The notes: generated from the sequence alone by a model not told the origin. DNA of 64,000 bases from JALZOC01 sp031361295 (GCA_031361295.1 JANMCN010000240.1:1-64000), one strand, 5' to 3'; shown: positions 1-8,649, counted from the stretch's first letter. Numbers and translations are program-made.

Positions 1-499
1 GATCGTGCCGGTTCGGCACGCCGATGATGGCGCGTCCGCCAGGCGTGAGCACCCGGGCCATTTCCCGGACGGCCCGTTCGGTCTCATCGAAGTGTTCGAT
101 CGTGCCCATCGAATAGATGGCCGCGAAGCTCGCGTCTCGAAACGGCAGATCGCGCACATCGGATACGGCACACCGCAGCGGCGCGCCCGCAAATGCGGCC
201 CGCGCTTGGGCGACCGTCGGCGCCGAGATGTCGATGCCGAACGTGCGAGCGCCTCGTTCGCTCGCCCACGCCAGGATTCGTGTGTTCCTGGCCTCGTCCC
301 ACAGGTCGGTCTTGAAAATCGTCAGACCCGCGAGTGGCGGAAAGTGATCGAGGAACAGCCGCTGTTCGTTGTCGGCGTAATAGCGCGTCGACGCGGCCCC
401 GCCGAGATCCGGGAAGGTCTCGCCGACATGGGCCCAGAATCGCCGGTAAGCCGTGCTCCGCTGCCCGTCGGCGGCGGAAGATCCGTCGGGGCGGTTCAT
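1..499 (-). CDS. Class I SAM-dependent methyltransferase (partial, runs off window)
   Basis: The first 166 residues are visible; the C-terminus lies beyond base 1. The protein shows a Rossmann-type SAM-binding core: a glycine-containing first strand ending in FGIDIS (about residue 109), an acidic strand-2 position, then SDVRDLPF and a 'GTIEHF' segment typical of the UbiE/Methyltransf_11 fold, followed by 'REMARVLTPGG'. A small-molecule or glycan O- or N-methyltransferase is likely; the substrate cannot be read from sequence. Its ATG overlaps the stop of the upstream membrane-protein gene as ATGA (496-499), so it is translationally coupled to the exosortase operon. Confidence 0.8.
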   Translation of the reverse strand, partial: MNRPDGSSAADGQRSTAYRRFWAHVGETFPDLGGAASTRYYADNEQRLFLDHFPPLAGLTIFKTDLWDEARNTRILAWASERGARTFGIDISAPTVAQARAAFAGAPLRCAVSDVRDLPFRDASFAAIYSMGTIEHFDETERAVREMARVLTPGGRAIIGVPNRHD

Positions 500-2460
500 G
501 GTCGCGCTCCCTCGACATCCCAGCGCCACGTGCCGAAGCGAACCGACAACGGTCGCGGATCACCGTTGTCCAGAAGATCCCGTGCGACGGTCGGCGCATC
601 CATCGCGTGAAACGCGACTTCGTGGGCGCCCGGTGTCAGCATCAGCGGCCCGATCCGGTTCACCCGCAGCGGTTCGCCCACTGCCAGCGTCTGCACCTCC
701 TGGCCGTCGAGGACCAGCCTGATGCGGCGGGTCCCCTGGACCGCGCCCATCTCGACCTCGGCGGAGATGCGAACGGGCGCAGCGCCGGTGTTCACGACAT
801 TCCACGATGCCGCCACACCCATCCATCGCCACGTCGAGCTCGCGTCGAATTCCCGGGGATAAAAACCTGTCGTCTGCGAGGTGTAGACGACCGGCGGCGG
901 GACGGTCACCGAGAAAAGGTCCGCATCGGCGAACCGGCCCGCGAGCCGAAGGCCGTCGGGCGCGCCCTGGCTCGCCAGCCATTCGCCTTCGGAGGTGCCG
1001 CGCCGTGCGATGAGGTGCGTGTACCCGGCGGCCGACAGCTTCTGCGCGACGTTCGGCTCGATGCAGTCTTCGAACCCGGCCGGCCGCAGCGAGATGCGGC
1101 CGCCGCTGAGCCACGCGATCGACGCGGACTCCGGCGTCAAAAGGGCGCAATCGACGACCTGGAGGCGGCCGGGCTGCCGGGTCACCCAGCGGTGCGCAGG
1201 TGTCGGCAGGACGTCCCGCCACAGCGCCGGCGGCCAGACCCCATATTCAGCCGCGGCGAGCGCCACGAGGGCCACACACGCGACCCTGGCGCTCCGGCGC
1301 CGCGCATGCCACAGCACCTGGGCGCCGAGACCCGCGAGCAGCACAGCCATGAGCTGGACCACGATTCCGAAGCGCGCGTAGGACCGGAACATCGGCAGGA
1401 TCTCATAGAGAAAAGCGGACGGCCGCGTGACGGTGAAAGCGCCGATCGTGCGTTCCGGCGAGAGTGAGCACACGAGCGCCGCGATACCCGTCACGGCGAG
1501 CACCGGGACCGCCGCGAGCGGGACGCGGCGAGGTGTGAATCCCCACGCCAGAAGTGCCACGAGCCCGAGAGCCACGACGCTCCAGCCGACACCGACCTGC
1601 TGTTCGAGCACCCCCTCACGCACACCGGCCGCGCTCCAGACGCTGGCGGCCACTCCTCCAAGCACCGGATTCGCCACAGCGGGGACGAGGTAGCTCCACC
1701 ATTTCGCGCTGTACCGGAACAAATCGTCGCGCGCGAACCCCAGCGCCCACGGGGTGATCCCGCCGGCCTGACCCAGCGACCACGCGTACGCGATCCCGAT
1801 GCTGCCCATGACGACGAGTGCGACGATCGTCATCGGCAGCGCGCCGCGGGAGTGCGGCAACTTCCGCGTGTGAAACACCCAGGAGGCGACGAGAGCCACA
1901 GGCGTCATCGCCGCCGCGATGAGGCCGCCGTAGAAATTCGACAGCACGACGCCGGCGGTGGAAGCGGCCAGAAGGACGAGTGAACCCGTGCTGACCGCTT
2001 CGAGGCAACGCCACAGCGCGAGAAAGTACAGGGGCATCCACTGTGTTTGCGCAATGTGCGGGTGGTAGGCGGCGTGCGCGAGGTGAAACGGCGAAAAGCT
2101 GAATGCGAGGGCCGCGAAGACCGCGCTCCCGCGGGCGAGCGCGACGTGACGCGCCAGCGCATAGGCGGCAGCGGCTGACGCGGGGAATGTCAGGAGCACG
2201 AGCCAGTTGTACGCCGCCACCGGGCTCATGACCCGAGCGAGCAGCGCCCCGGGAACATCGGTGGCCGGCTGAAAGTATGTCCCGAACGCGATCGGCCGGC
2301 CGAACTGCTCCATGACGCTGAATGGATCCGCGTGACGCCCGACGAGCTCCCGCCCGAAAATCCGCTCCGACGGTGCGCGCAGCACAGGGGCCGCGACAGC
2401 GAGCGTGAGCGCGGCGGAGAGCGCCGAGATCGCCGCGATCTCAGCGACGCGGGCGGTCAT
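496..2460 (-). CDS. Large polytopic membrane protein, GT-C/YfhO-like
   Basis: This protein of about 654 residues has roughly a dozen hydrophobic segments over the first two thirds. A loop after the first segment (GRHADPFSVMEQFGRPI) resembles the first periplasmic loop of GT-C glycosyltransferases, and the soluble C-terminal third looks beta-rich. The layout matches polyprenyl-phosphate-sugar-dependent (GT-C) transferases and YfhO-type proteins, but I see no diagnostic catalytic motif. I chose the ATG at 2460, which overlaps the exosortase gene by 20 bases; an ATG at 2517 would overlap by 77. Its place between the exosortase and methyltransferase genes suggests a role in glycan work on exported, sorted proteins. 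That role is inference. Confidence 0.7.
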   Translation of the reverse strand: MTARVAEIAAISALSAALTLAVAAPVLRAPSERIFGRELVGRHADPFSVMEQFGRPIAFGTYFQPATDVPGALLARVMSPVAAYNWLVLLTFPASAAAAYALARHVALARGSAVFAALAFSFSPFHLAHAAYHPHIAQTQWMPLYFLALWRCLEAVSTGSLVLLAASTAGVVLSNFYGGLIAAAMTPVALVASWVFHTRKLPHSRGALPMTIVALVVMGSIGIAYAWSLGQAGGITPWALGFARDDLFRYSAKWWSYLVPAVANPVLGGVAASVWSAAGVREGVLEQQVGVGWSVVALGLVALLAWGFTPRRVPLAAVPVLAVTGIAALVCSLSPERTIGAFTVTRPSAFLYEILPMFRSYARFGIVVQLMAVLLAGLGAQVLWHARRRSARVACVALVALAAAEYGVWPPALWRDVLPTPAHRWVTRQPGRLQVVDCALLTPESASIAWLSGGRISLRPAGFEDCIEPNVAQKLSAAGYTHLIARRGTSEGEWLASQGAPDGLRLAGRFADADLFSVTVPPPVVYTSQTTGFYPREFDASSTWRWMGVAASWNVVNTGAAPVRISAEVEMGAVQGTRRIRLVLDGQEVQTLAVGEPLRVNRIGPLMLTPGAHEVAFHAMDAPTVARDLLDNGDPRPLSVRFGTWRWDVEGARP

Positions 2461-3820
2461 ACGCAACCAGGGCCGCGACCACGAGCAGCGGACCAGCGAG
2501 GGCCCAGGCGCGGACATCGCGGACGTGAGGCGTGAGGCCGGTGTATCGGACGACCAGATGCAGCAGCGCGAACATCGCGCCCTGTGACACGGCGACGAGC
2601 GCCAGGCCGCTCACCATCAGCCGCCACCTGGCGACGTCGAGCACCGACGAACAGAGTGCCACGTAGAGGCCGATCTGGAACGCCGGAAGAAATGCGACGG
2701 CGCCCTGCGGGTCCGTGAACGCAGCCGCGCGGGCGAATGCGGACGTCAGCACCCTGGCGTAGAGAGGCCCGGACAGCCCCCCGAACACGCACCCCAGAAG
2801 GAGTCCGATGAGCCCACGCCGGAGTGCCGTCACTGTCGTCCCGTGCCGCCATGCGGCGGCAAGGCCCACCACGACGATCGCCAGCAGCCACTGATAGAAC
2901 GCGTGGATCACGAAGATCGGCGAGCCGACGAGCACTGCCGGAAGCGCGACGACCAGCAGGCGCAGGATCCCGAGGCTGACAAACAGCGGAACGGTCGCGG
3001 CGAGCGCCAGCGTCCGCCGCGTCCACGTCGCTGGCCACGCGCACGACGCGGCAACGTACACCGGTATGAGCGGCGTGGAGATGCACTCCTGCGTGACCAG
3101 AAATGCGCCGCGGTTCGTCGTCAGCACGTTTCCGGCCGCCGTGGAGGCGACGCCGAGAATGCCAAGGATCGTGGCCGCCGCGCGTGTGATGAAGGCTGCG
3201 ATCGCCAAAACCACGGTGCTGTCGAGATACAGGGGACCGGCGGCCGCGAAGAGCAGGGCGAGCACGCTGGTCAGCACGATGAATCGTCGTGGCAGCCTCG
3301 GCAGCGCTGGACCCGCGTGGTCCTCAGGCCTCGTCGGCCGCCGCGTCGTCGGCACGCTCGACCCATCGGCGTACCGCATCCAGCCGAACACGTACCCGGC
3401 GACGGTGAGCATCAACACGCCGGGCCACACGTACACGTGGAGGGCGTCGAACCAGGCGGGTGATGCCGCCACGCGGCCGAGCGTACCGATGCGGACCGTA
3501 TTCAGCGCGAGGATCACGCCTGTGCCAGCGGCCGCTCCCGCCACGCGCAGGCGCCATGCCGCAGGGTACGCGAGGATCGCTCCCGCGCAGAGGGCGAGCG
3601 CGTCGGCGCCGCTGCACGCCAGCGTGACGTCCAGTGGAAGGGCGGGGGCGCCGAAGCCGCTCTGGGCGATCCGGCCCTGAAGGTGGGTGAGCGGCAGGAC
3701 CGCGTGGCTCTCGAACCAGCCGAGCCGCAGCAGGCCGAAGAGCCCAAGGCTCCAGGCGATGCCGCGCAGGACGAACTCACGCGCCGGCTTGTGCAGGTAC
3801 CTGGCTGCGGCCGTCGGCAC
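2441..3820 (-). CDS. Tandem double-domain exosortase/archaeosortase-like transpeptidase
   Basis: Exosortases are membrane cysteine transpeptidases that process C-terminal PEP-CTERM-like tails using a Cys/Arg/His triad. This 459-residue protein carries the pattern twice. Domain 1 has ACSGADALAL (Cys69), LNTVRIGTLG (Arg110) and FDALHVYVWP (His128). Domain 2 has VTQECISTPL (Cys246), LGILRLLVVA (Arg287) and FVIHAFYQWL (His306). Ordinary family members have one such core. The preferred start is GTG at 3820: an AGGAG lies 7 bases upstream inside the speD-like gene, giving a 44-base overlap. An in-frame ATG at 3853 has a weaker site. The likely substrate is the IPTL-CTERM protein encoded divergently at 4273. 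Domain 2 is the less certain half. Confidence 0.8.
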   Translation of the reverse strand: MPTAAARYLHKPAREFVLRGIAWSLGLFGLLRLGWFESHAVLPLTHLQGRIAQSGFGAPALPLDVTLACSGADALALCAGAILAYPAAWRLRVAGAAAGTGVILALNTVRIGTLGRVAASPAWFDALHVYVWPGVLMLTVAGYVFGWMRYADGSSVPTTRRPTRPEDHAGPALPRLPRRFIVLTSVLALLFAAAGPLYLDSTVVLAIAAFITRAAATILGILGVASTAAGNVLTTNRGAFLVTQECISTPLIPVYVAASCAWPATWTRRTLALAATVPLFVSLGILRLLVVALPAVLVGSPIFVIHAFYQWLLAIVVVGLAAAWRHGTTVTALRRGLIGLLLGCVFGGLSGPLYARVLTSAFARAAAFTDPQGAVAFLPAFQIGLYVALCSSVLDVARWRLMVSGLALVAVSQGAMFALLHLVVRYTGLTPHVRDVRAWALAGPLLVVAALVAYDRPRR

Positions 3821-4220
3821 GGGGTATCTCCTGGACCGAGACCTGACGCGCACCCAGCAGCCGGCCGAGCGCCTCGATCGCCGCGAGGCTCTTCAGCCTG
3901 GTGGAGCAGGAGAAGATGTCGATGTTGACGGTGCCGGTCTCCGGCCACGTATGCAGCACCGCGTGTGACTCGCGGAGCACGAGAACGCACGTGAGCCCGT
4001 GCTCCGGGTACGCGTGGCTCAGCTCCTGGACGATGGTCGCGCCCGCGCCGCGAAGCGCCTCGGCGAACGCGGCGGCGATTCCGTCGGCGTCGAAGGTATC
4101 GAGCGCCTGGCAGCTGCCGAGGTCGGCGGAATAGAGCACCGGTTGTTCGAAGGGGATCACGGCAGTTGGCAATATACCGCCCGGCCTCCGCTCGTCGTGT
4201 TCAATTGTGAACAGCTCCAT
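3777..4220 (-). CDS. speD: S-adenosylmethionine decarboxylase proenzyme family (SpeD-like)
   Basis: SpeD decarboxylates S-adenosylmethionine to supply aminopropyl groups for polyamines, after self-cleavage creates a pyruvoyl group. The 147-residue protein keeps the processing signature LRESHAVLHTWPETG: cleavage would fall between Glu84 and Ser85, with His90 and Cys105 (DIFSCS) as the other conserved catalytic residues. The C-terminus is slightly longer than in bacterial SpeD (about 120-130 residues). The ATG at 4220 is preceded by GGAAGGG at good spacing; an upstream ATG at 4250 has no ribosome binding site. No speE is nearby. It leads the leftward operon and overlaps the exosortase gene, an unusual partnership. 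Confidence 0.85.
   Translation of the reverse strand: MELFTIEHDERRPGGILPTAVIPFEQPVLYSADLGSCQALDTFDADGIAAAFAEALRGAGATIVQELSHAYPEHGLTCVLVLRESHAVLHTWPETGTVNIDIFSCSTRLKSLAAIEALGRLLGARQVSVQEIPRADGRSQVPAQAGA
4198..4213. promoter_or_regulatory. Candidate Crp/Fnr-type operator (inverted repeat)
   Basis: TGTTCA-N4-TGAACA is a perfect 6-bp dyad with a 4-bp centre, the geometry used by many Crp/Fnr-family regulators. It lies just inside the speD-like gene start and about 60 bp upstream of the divergent IPTL-CTERM gene. A Crp/Fnr gene sits 1 kb away, with one TGTTCA half-site at 5790-5795 in its own upstream region. The regulatory link is inference. Confidence 0.35.
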
Positions 4221-4272
4221 CCCTTCCCTTCCGCTACAGTCGGACGTCATCGTGCATCAGGGGAGAGTCCGA

Positions 4273-5085
4273 ATGAACCGGAGAAGCGTCAGCTTCGTCG
4301 CAGGCGTGGGGTGCGTGGCGCTGTTGGGCGCTCCCTCTTACGCGGCCGCACAGACCGTCGGCGCCGCACAGAGTTTCGCCGTGGTCGGAGGCGCGAGTGT
4401 CACCGCCGCCGCGGGGGCGACCCAGTCGGCGATCAACGGCGATGTCGGCGTGTCGCCCGGCACTTCGATCACCGGGTTCCCGGCGTTCGCGGCCACGACA
4501 CCCCCCTACTCAACGCACAGCAACGACGGCGCGGCGCAGAATGCGCAAGCCGCGACGCTGACGTTGTACAACACCATCGGCGCGCTCCCTGCAGGGACGT
4601 CGATCCTTCCGGCGCTCGGTGGTCAGTCGCTCGGACCAGGCACGTACTCGGTGGGCGCAGCCGACCTCGCGGGCCTGAGTACGCTGACGCTGAACGGCTC
4701 GGGAACGTACATCTTCAAGGTCGCGAGCTCCCTGACCGCGAACGTCGGTTCGAGGGTCAATCTGATAGGCGTGGATCCCTGCCAGGTCTTCTGGCAGGTC
4801 ACGAGCGCGGCCACTCTGAACGGCGTCAACTTCGTCGGGAACGTCGTGGCGCAGGCCGGTGTCACGCTCGGTACGAACGCCATTCTCACCGGCCGGGCGC
4901 TCACCACGGCTGCGGGGTCCGTGACGATGGCCGGCGCGAACACCATCGGTGGATGCAGCAGCAGTTTCGCGCCCGCGCCGCCGGGTCCCGGACCCGTGCC
5001 GACGCTGTCGCAGTGGGCGATGATCGGCTTGACGGTGCTGCTCGCGATGGCGGGCGTGGCGGCGCTCCGCGCCCGGCAGGTCTGA
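4273..5085 (+). CDS. Secreted DUF3494 (ice-binding-like) protein with IPTL-CTERM sorting tail
   Basis: This 270-residue exported protein has a signal peptide (cleavage after about residue 27, in the AYAAAQ region). Its body matches the DUF3494 beta-solenoid family: 'FAVVGGASVT', 'NGDVGVSPGTSITGFP', 'GTYIFKVASSLTA' and 'VFWQVTSAATLNG'. Proven members bind ice, but many function as adhesins or are uncharacterised. The C-terminus is a sorting tail: PVPTLSQW, a hydrophobic helix, then a basic end (RARQV). This is the IPTL-CTERM type. The start is the ATG with GGGGAGAG 6-7 bases upstream. It is divergent from the exosortase operon, so the two form a likely enzyme/substrate pair. Confidence 0.88.
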   Translation: MNRRSVSFVAGVGCVALLGAPSYAAAQTVGAAQSFAVVGGASVTAAAGATQSAINGDVGVSPGTSITGFPAFAATTPPYSTHSNDGAAQNAQAATLTLYNTIGALPAGTSILPALGGQSLGPGTYSVGAADLAGLSTLTLNGSGTYIFKVASSLTANVGSRVNLIGVDPCQVFWQVTSAATLNGVNFVGNVVAQAGVTLGTNAILTGRALTTAAGSVTMAGANTIGGCSSSFAPAPPGPGPVPTLSQWAMIGLTVLLAMAGVAALRARQV

Positions 5086-5094
5086 TTCCGGACG

Positions 5095-5117
5095 CGGGGC
5101 GCGAAGAACACGCCCCG
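5095..5117. terminator. Hairpin between convergent genes, possible bidirectional terminator
   Basis: CGGGGCG (5095-5101) pairs with CGCCCCG (5111-5117) across a 9-base loop in the 41-bp gap between the DUF3494 gene and the convergent Crp/Fnr gene. No strong U tract follows on either side, so intrinsic termination is uncertain. Confidence 0.4.
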
Positions 5118-5126
5118 ACCGCCGGC

Positions 5127-5783
5127 TCAGTCGTGGACGACGACCGTCAGCAATGACGGGTTGATCGTGAGGCCGTCGACGTCGTACTCGATGAAGCCCA
5201 GCTTCCTGAATTTGTTCAGGAAGAAATTCACCCGCGAACGCGTCGTCCCAATCATCTCCGCGAGCGTCTCCTGCGAGACCGTCGGCAGGACCCGCTGCGG
5301 CTTGTCCCCTTTGCCGTAATGCGCGAGCAGCAGCAGCGTGCGGGCGAGCCGCTTCTCACTCGAGTTGAACAGCTGATCGATCAAATCCGCCTCGAGGCGC
5401 GCGTTGCGCAGCAGCATGTACGCGATGAACTTGTCCGAGAACTCGAGGTCGGTGCGCAAGAGGCGAATCATGTGGCGCTTCGGGACCACGACCACCGTGC
5501 TCGCCATCGTCGCGCGGGCCGTCGCAAGGCGCACCGGGTGTCCGGCGAGCGCCCCTTCCCCCAGAAAGTCGCACGGCCCGAGCGTGGCGACGACCGCCTC
5601 TTTGCCGGCATGTGAAATCACTGAGAGCTGGATCCCGCCGATCCGCACGTACATCACGCTATCGCACGCGTCACCCTGCGAAAAGATGACGTCTCCCCGG
5701 GCGTACGAGACGCCTCGCGTCGCAAGCCCCGCCGCTTCGAGGAAAGACTCCACGTCGAATGAGCGGATTTTCTTTAGAGGCAT
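5127..5783 (-). CDS. Crp/Fnr-family transcriptional regulator
   Basis: The protein has 218 residues, normal for the family. The N-terminal cyclic-nucleotide-binding-type beta roll spans about residues 10-125 ('GDVIFSQGDACDSVMYVRIGG', then 'DFLGEGAL', close to the cNMP-binding FGExAL motif). A dimerisation helix follows, then a C-terminal winged helix with recognition region 'SQETLAEMIGTTRSRVNFFLNKFRKLGFI' split as SQETLAEMIGTTRSR and NFFLNKFRKLGFI. There are no FNR-type N-terminal cysteines, so direct oxygen sensing by a 4Fe-4S cluster is unlikely. It could regulate the neighbouring divergent genes; a matching dyad lies at 4198. Confidence 0.9.
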   Translation of the reverse strand: MPLKKIRSFDVESFLEAAGLATRGVSYARGDVIFSQGDACDSVMYVRIGGIQLSVISHAGKEAVVATLGPCDFLGEGALAGHPVRLATARATMASTVVVVPKRHMIRLLRTDLEFSDKFIAYMLLRNARLEADLIDQLFNSSEKRLARTLLLLAHYGKGDKPQRVLPTVSQETLAEMIGTTRSRVNFFLNKFRKLGFIEYDVDGLTINPSLLTVVVHD

Positions 5784-5871
5784 CGATATTGTTCAGACCA
5801 GCCTACTCCAGTCGGGTTAGCACCAAAACGGACTGTATAAGACACGAAACGACTCTAAGGCGATATCACGC

Positions 5872-5877
5872 ATTATA
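5872..5877 (-). promoter_or_regulatory. Probable -10 element for the Crp/Fnr gene
   Basis: On the minus strand this hexamer is a perfect TATAAT, placing a transcription start about 80 bases before the Crp/Fnr ATG. The -35 position (GGTTCC at 17-bp spacing) is poor. It lies in the notably AT-richer part of the 5784-6067 divergent intergenic region; I see no clear promoter for the rightward TonB-receptor-like gene. Confidence 0.4.
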
Positions 5878-6067
5878 GAAGTACTACTTCGCCTGGAACC
5901 GACGCGCCGCACTACGAGAACGAGGGACTCCGTCCCGGTCGAGGCCGCCGCTCCGGACCGCCGCCGGCGCCTCGCGGCGCCTCCGCGATGACGCTCGCCG
6001 CCCGCGGACGCCCAGCGCCGCCGTTCATGACGGATTCATTTGCCGCGTGCCAGGATCACCGGGTCAT

Positions 6068-8611
6068 ATGCCGGCGATTGCCATGCTCCTTCTCCTGCTG
6101 GGGTCGTTCCAGTCCACTGGTCCGGAGACGCAGACGCTCCGCGGAACCGTTCGTGATCAGACCGGCGCGGTCCTGCAGGGCGCCCACGTCGAACTCGCGA
6201 CTGAAACCGGCACGGTGGTCCGGGGGGTCCTCACGGATGCCAGGGGCGAGTACCGCATCGAGGGGATCGCCCCTGGCACTTACACGCTCACGATCGGGTT
6301 CGAAGGCTTCGCGCCCGCGAAGATCGCGGCGCGGGTGTCCGCGCGCCGCGCGCCCGCGCCCCAGACGGTCGTGCTCGGGCTCGCGTCGCAGTTCCAGGAG
6401 GTGACGGTCGATGTGGGCGGGGACGTCGTGGCGGCCGCCGCGAACGGCAACCGGGACGCAGTGGTGCTCGACGACAGGGATCTGAAGAGCCTGCCGATTT
6501 TCGATCGCGACATCGTGGGCACGCTGTCGCGCTTTCTCGACGCCTCGGCACTCGGCACCGGCGGCGTCACGCTCGTCGTGGACGGCATGGAGGCGCGCAA
6601 GGTCGGTGTCGCACCCTCGGCCATTCAGCAGGTGAAGATCAATCAGGATCCATATTCGTCCGAGTTCCCGCGCCCTGGCCGCGGCCGGATCGAAGTCGTC
6701 ACCAGGCCGGGTGCGGACAAGTACAGGGGATCGATGGACGTCACGTTCCGCGACGCCAGACTCAATGCGCGCGATCCGTTCGCGGAGAGCCGCCCGCCAG
6801 AGCAGCGGCGGATCTACGAGGGTGTGATCGGCGGCCCTGTCGGCGACGGGAAGCGGACGTCATTTCTCGCGACGCTGGAACGCCGTGAGGAGAACGTCCA
6901 GGCGATCGTCTTTGCCGAGGGGCCCACGGGGCTCCTTCGGGCAGTCGCCCCGCAACCCGACCGGCGCCTCGAGGTATCCGCCTCGCTCAGTCACCAGAGG
7001 GGCGCGCGGCACAACGTGTCGCTGCGGTTCACGAGCGAATCCTCGTCGACGCGGAATCGCGGGGTCGGTGGAACCACGCTTGCCGAATCCGGTGCGGACG
7101 ATCGAGGACACGAAGCGCAGCTCGTATTCGGGGCGCGGAGCGTCCTGAGCGGCCGGCTGCTCAACGAGTTCCGCCTGCTCGTGGGTGACGAAGGGAGCTC
7201 GATCATCAGCCTCCATCCGGGCCGCCGCATTGTCGTCCTCGATGCGTTCACCGCCGGTGGCGCGCAGGCCGACCAGCGCACGACCGAGGATCACGTCACG
7301 GTTGCCGAGTCATTGACATACGTGCACGGCAGACATCTCGTGAAGGGCGGCTTCCAGATTCCGGACTTCAGCCGGCGCGGGTTCGACGACCGATCGAACC
7401 GCGAGGGCACTTATACGTTTTCGTCACTCGGGGACTATGCGACTGGACGCCCGCTGAGCTTTGCGCAGCAGCAGGGCGACGGCAGGCTCACTTTTCTCCA
7501 GAAGGTGTTTGGCGCCTTCATCCAGGATCAGATCGCGGTGAACGATCGCCTGTCGCTGACCGCGGGGCTCCGCTACGACTGGCAGAACATCTTCACCGAC
7601 ACCAATAACGTCGCACCGCGGCTGAGTCTTGCTTATGCCATCGACAAGAAGACGGCGGTTCGCGGCGGCGCCGGCATCTTCTACGAGCGGGCGGGCGACA
7701 GTGCGATCCGCGAAGTGCTGCGGTCCCGCGAAGACCGCCTGCGGCGTGTCGTCCTGCTGGACCCGACGTACCCCGATCCGTTCGGCGCTGCTGTCGCCGG
7801 AGCCGCCGCGCGCATCGTCGTCACGCTGGCGCCCGACATCCGCATCCCCTACACGACGCAGTACGGGTTTGGGCTCGAGCGCATTGTCAGGAAGGGGACG
7901 ACGATCGCGGCGAATTACCTCGGCTCTCGCGGCGTCGACCTGTTTCGATCGCACGATGTCAACGCCCCGCCGCCCCCGCTCTACACGGCGCGTCCGGACC
8001 CGGCGTTCGGGGCGATCAGGCGGATCGAGTCGACCGGGAGGCAGACCGCCCACTCGTTCCAGTTGATTGCTCGCGGCCTGCTTGCGCCGAGAGTGAAGGG
8101 GTCGGTGCAATACACGCTGGCGACCGCGCACAACGATACGAACGGGATCAACGCGCTGCCGGCAAACAACTACGATCTCGCACCCGAGTGGGGCCGTGCG
8201 GCGTTCGACCAGCGGCACCGAGTCGAAACCCTCCTGCAACTGAAGGCTGGCCGCTGGGCGGATTTCGGGGCCAGCCTGTCGCTCGGGTCAGGGCGCCCCT
8301 ATTCGCTTCAGACGGGGCGCGACGATTACCACACCGGGCAGACGAACGCCCGCCCTCCGGGCGTTTCCCGCAACACGCTCGAGGGGCCCGGCTTTGCGCG
8401 GCTCGACATGCGGTGGTCGCACGAATTCGCTCTTCGATCCCGCAGCGGCGGAGAGCCCCCGGCGTGGACCATCGGGCTCGACGCCTTCAACATCGTCAAT
8501 CGCGTCAACTACTCCGGGTTCGTCGGCACGCAGACGTCGCCATTCTTCGGCCGAGCCATCTCCGCCCAGCCCCCGCGCCGGGTGCAGCTCTCCGCCGGGC
8601 TTCATTTCTGA
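6068..8611 (+). CDS. TonB-dependent-receptor-like outer-membrane protein with carboxypeptidase-regulatory N-domain
   Basis: This protein of about 847 residues has a short signal peptide (MPAIAMLLLLLGSF), a CarboxypepD_reg-like beta-sandwich at about residues 20-100 (LRGTVRDQTGAVLQGAHVEL, EYRIEGIAPGTYTLTI), a plug-like segment (GGVTLVVDGMEARKVG), and a long alternating beta-strand barrel ending in Phe. This architecture is strongly expanded in Acidobacteriota; substrates are mostly unknown. The ATG at 6068 is preferred over an in-frame GTG at 6047 because it starts at the signal peptide. It is followed by a two-component system 38 bases downstream, suggesting co-regulation. Confidence 0.85.
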   Translation: MPAIAMLLLLLGSFQSTGPETQTLRGTVRDQTGAVLQGAHVELATETGTVVRGVLTDARGEYRIEGIAPGTYTLTIGFEGFAPAKIAARVSARRAPAPQTVVLGLASQFQEVTVDVGGDVVAAAANGNRDAVVLDDRDLKSLPIFDRDIVGTLSRFLDASALGTGGVTLVVDGMEARKVGVAPSAIQQVKINQDPYSSEFPRPGRGRIEVVTRPGADKYRGSMDVTFRDARLNARDPFAESRPPEQRRIYEGVIGGPVGDGKRTSFLATLERREENVQAIVFAEGPTGLLRAVAPQPDRRLEVSASLSHQRGARHNVSLRFTSESSSTRNRGVGGTTLAESGADDRGHEAQLVFGARSVLSGRLLNEFRLLVGDEGSSIISLHPGRRIVVLDAFTAGGAQADQRTTEDHVTVAESLTYVHGRHLVKGGFQIPDFSRRGFDDRSNREGTYTFSSLGDYATGRPLSFAQQQGDGRLTFLQKVFGAFIQDQIAVNDRLSLTAGLRYDWQNIFTDTNNVAPRLSLAYAIDKKTAVRGGAGIFYERAGDSAIREVLRSREDRLRRVVLLDPTYPDPFGAAVAGAAARIVVTLAPDIRIPYTTQYGFGLERIVRKGTTIAANYLGSRGVDLFRSHDVNAPPPPLYTARPDPAFGAIRRIESTGRQTAHSFQLIARGLLAPRVKGSVQYTLATAHNDTNGINALPANNYDLAPEWGRAAFDQRHRVETLLQLKAGRWADFGASLSLGSGRPYSLQTGRDDYHTGQTNARPPGVSRNTLEGPGFARLDMRWSHEFALRSRSGGEPPAWTIGLDAFNIVNRVNYSGFVGTQTSPFFGRAISAQPPRRVQLSAGLHF

Positions 8612-8649
8612 CGGTACCGATCGGGCAGGCAGTAACATGCTGACGACCC

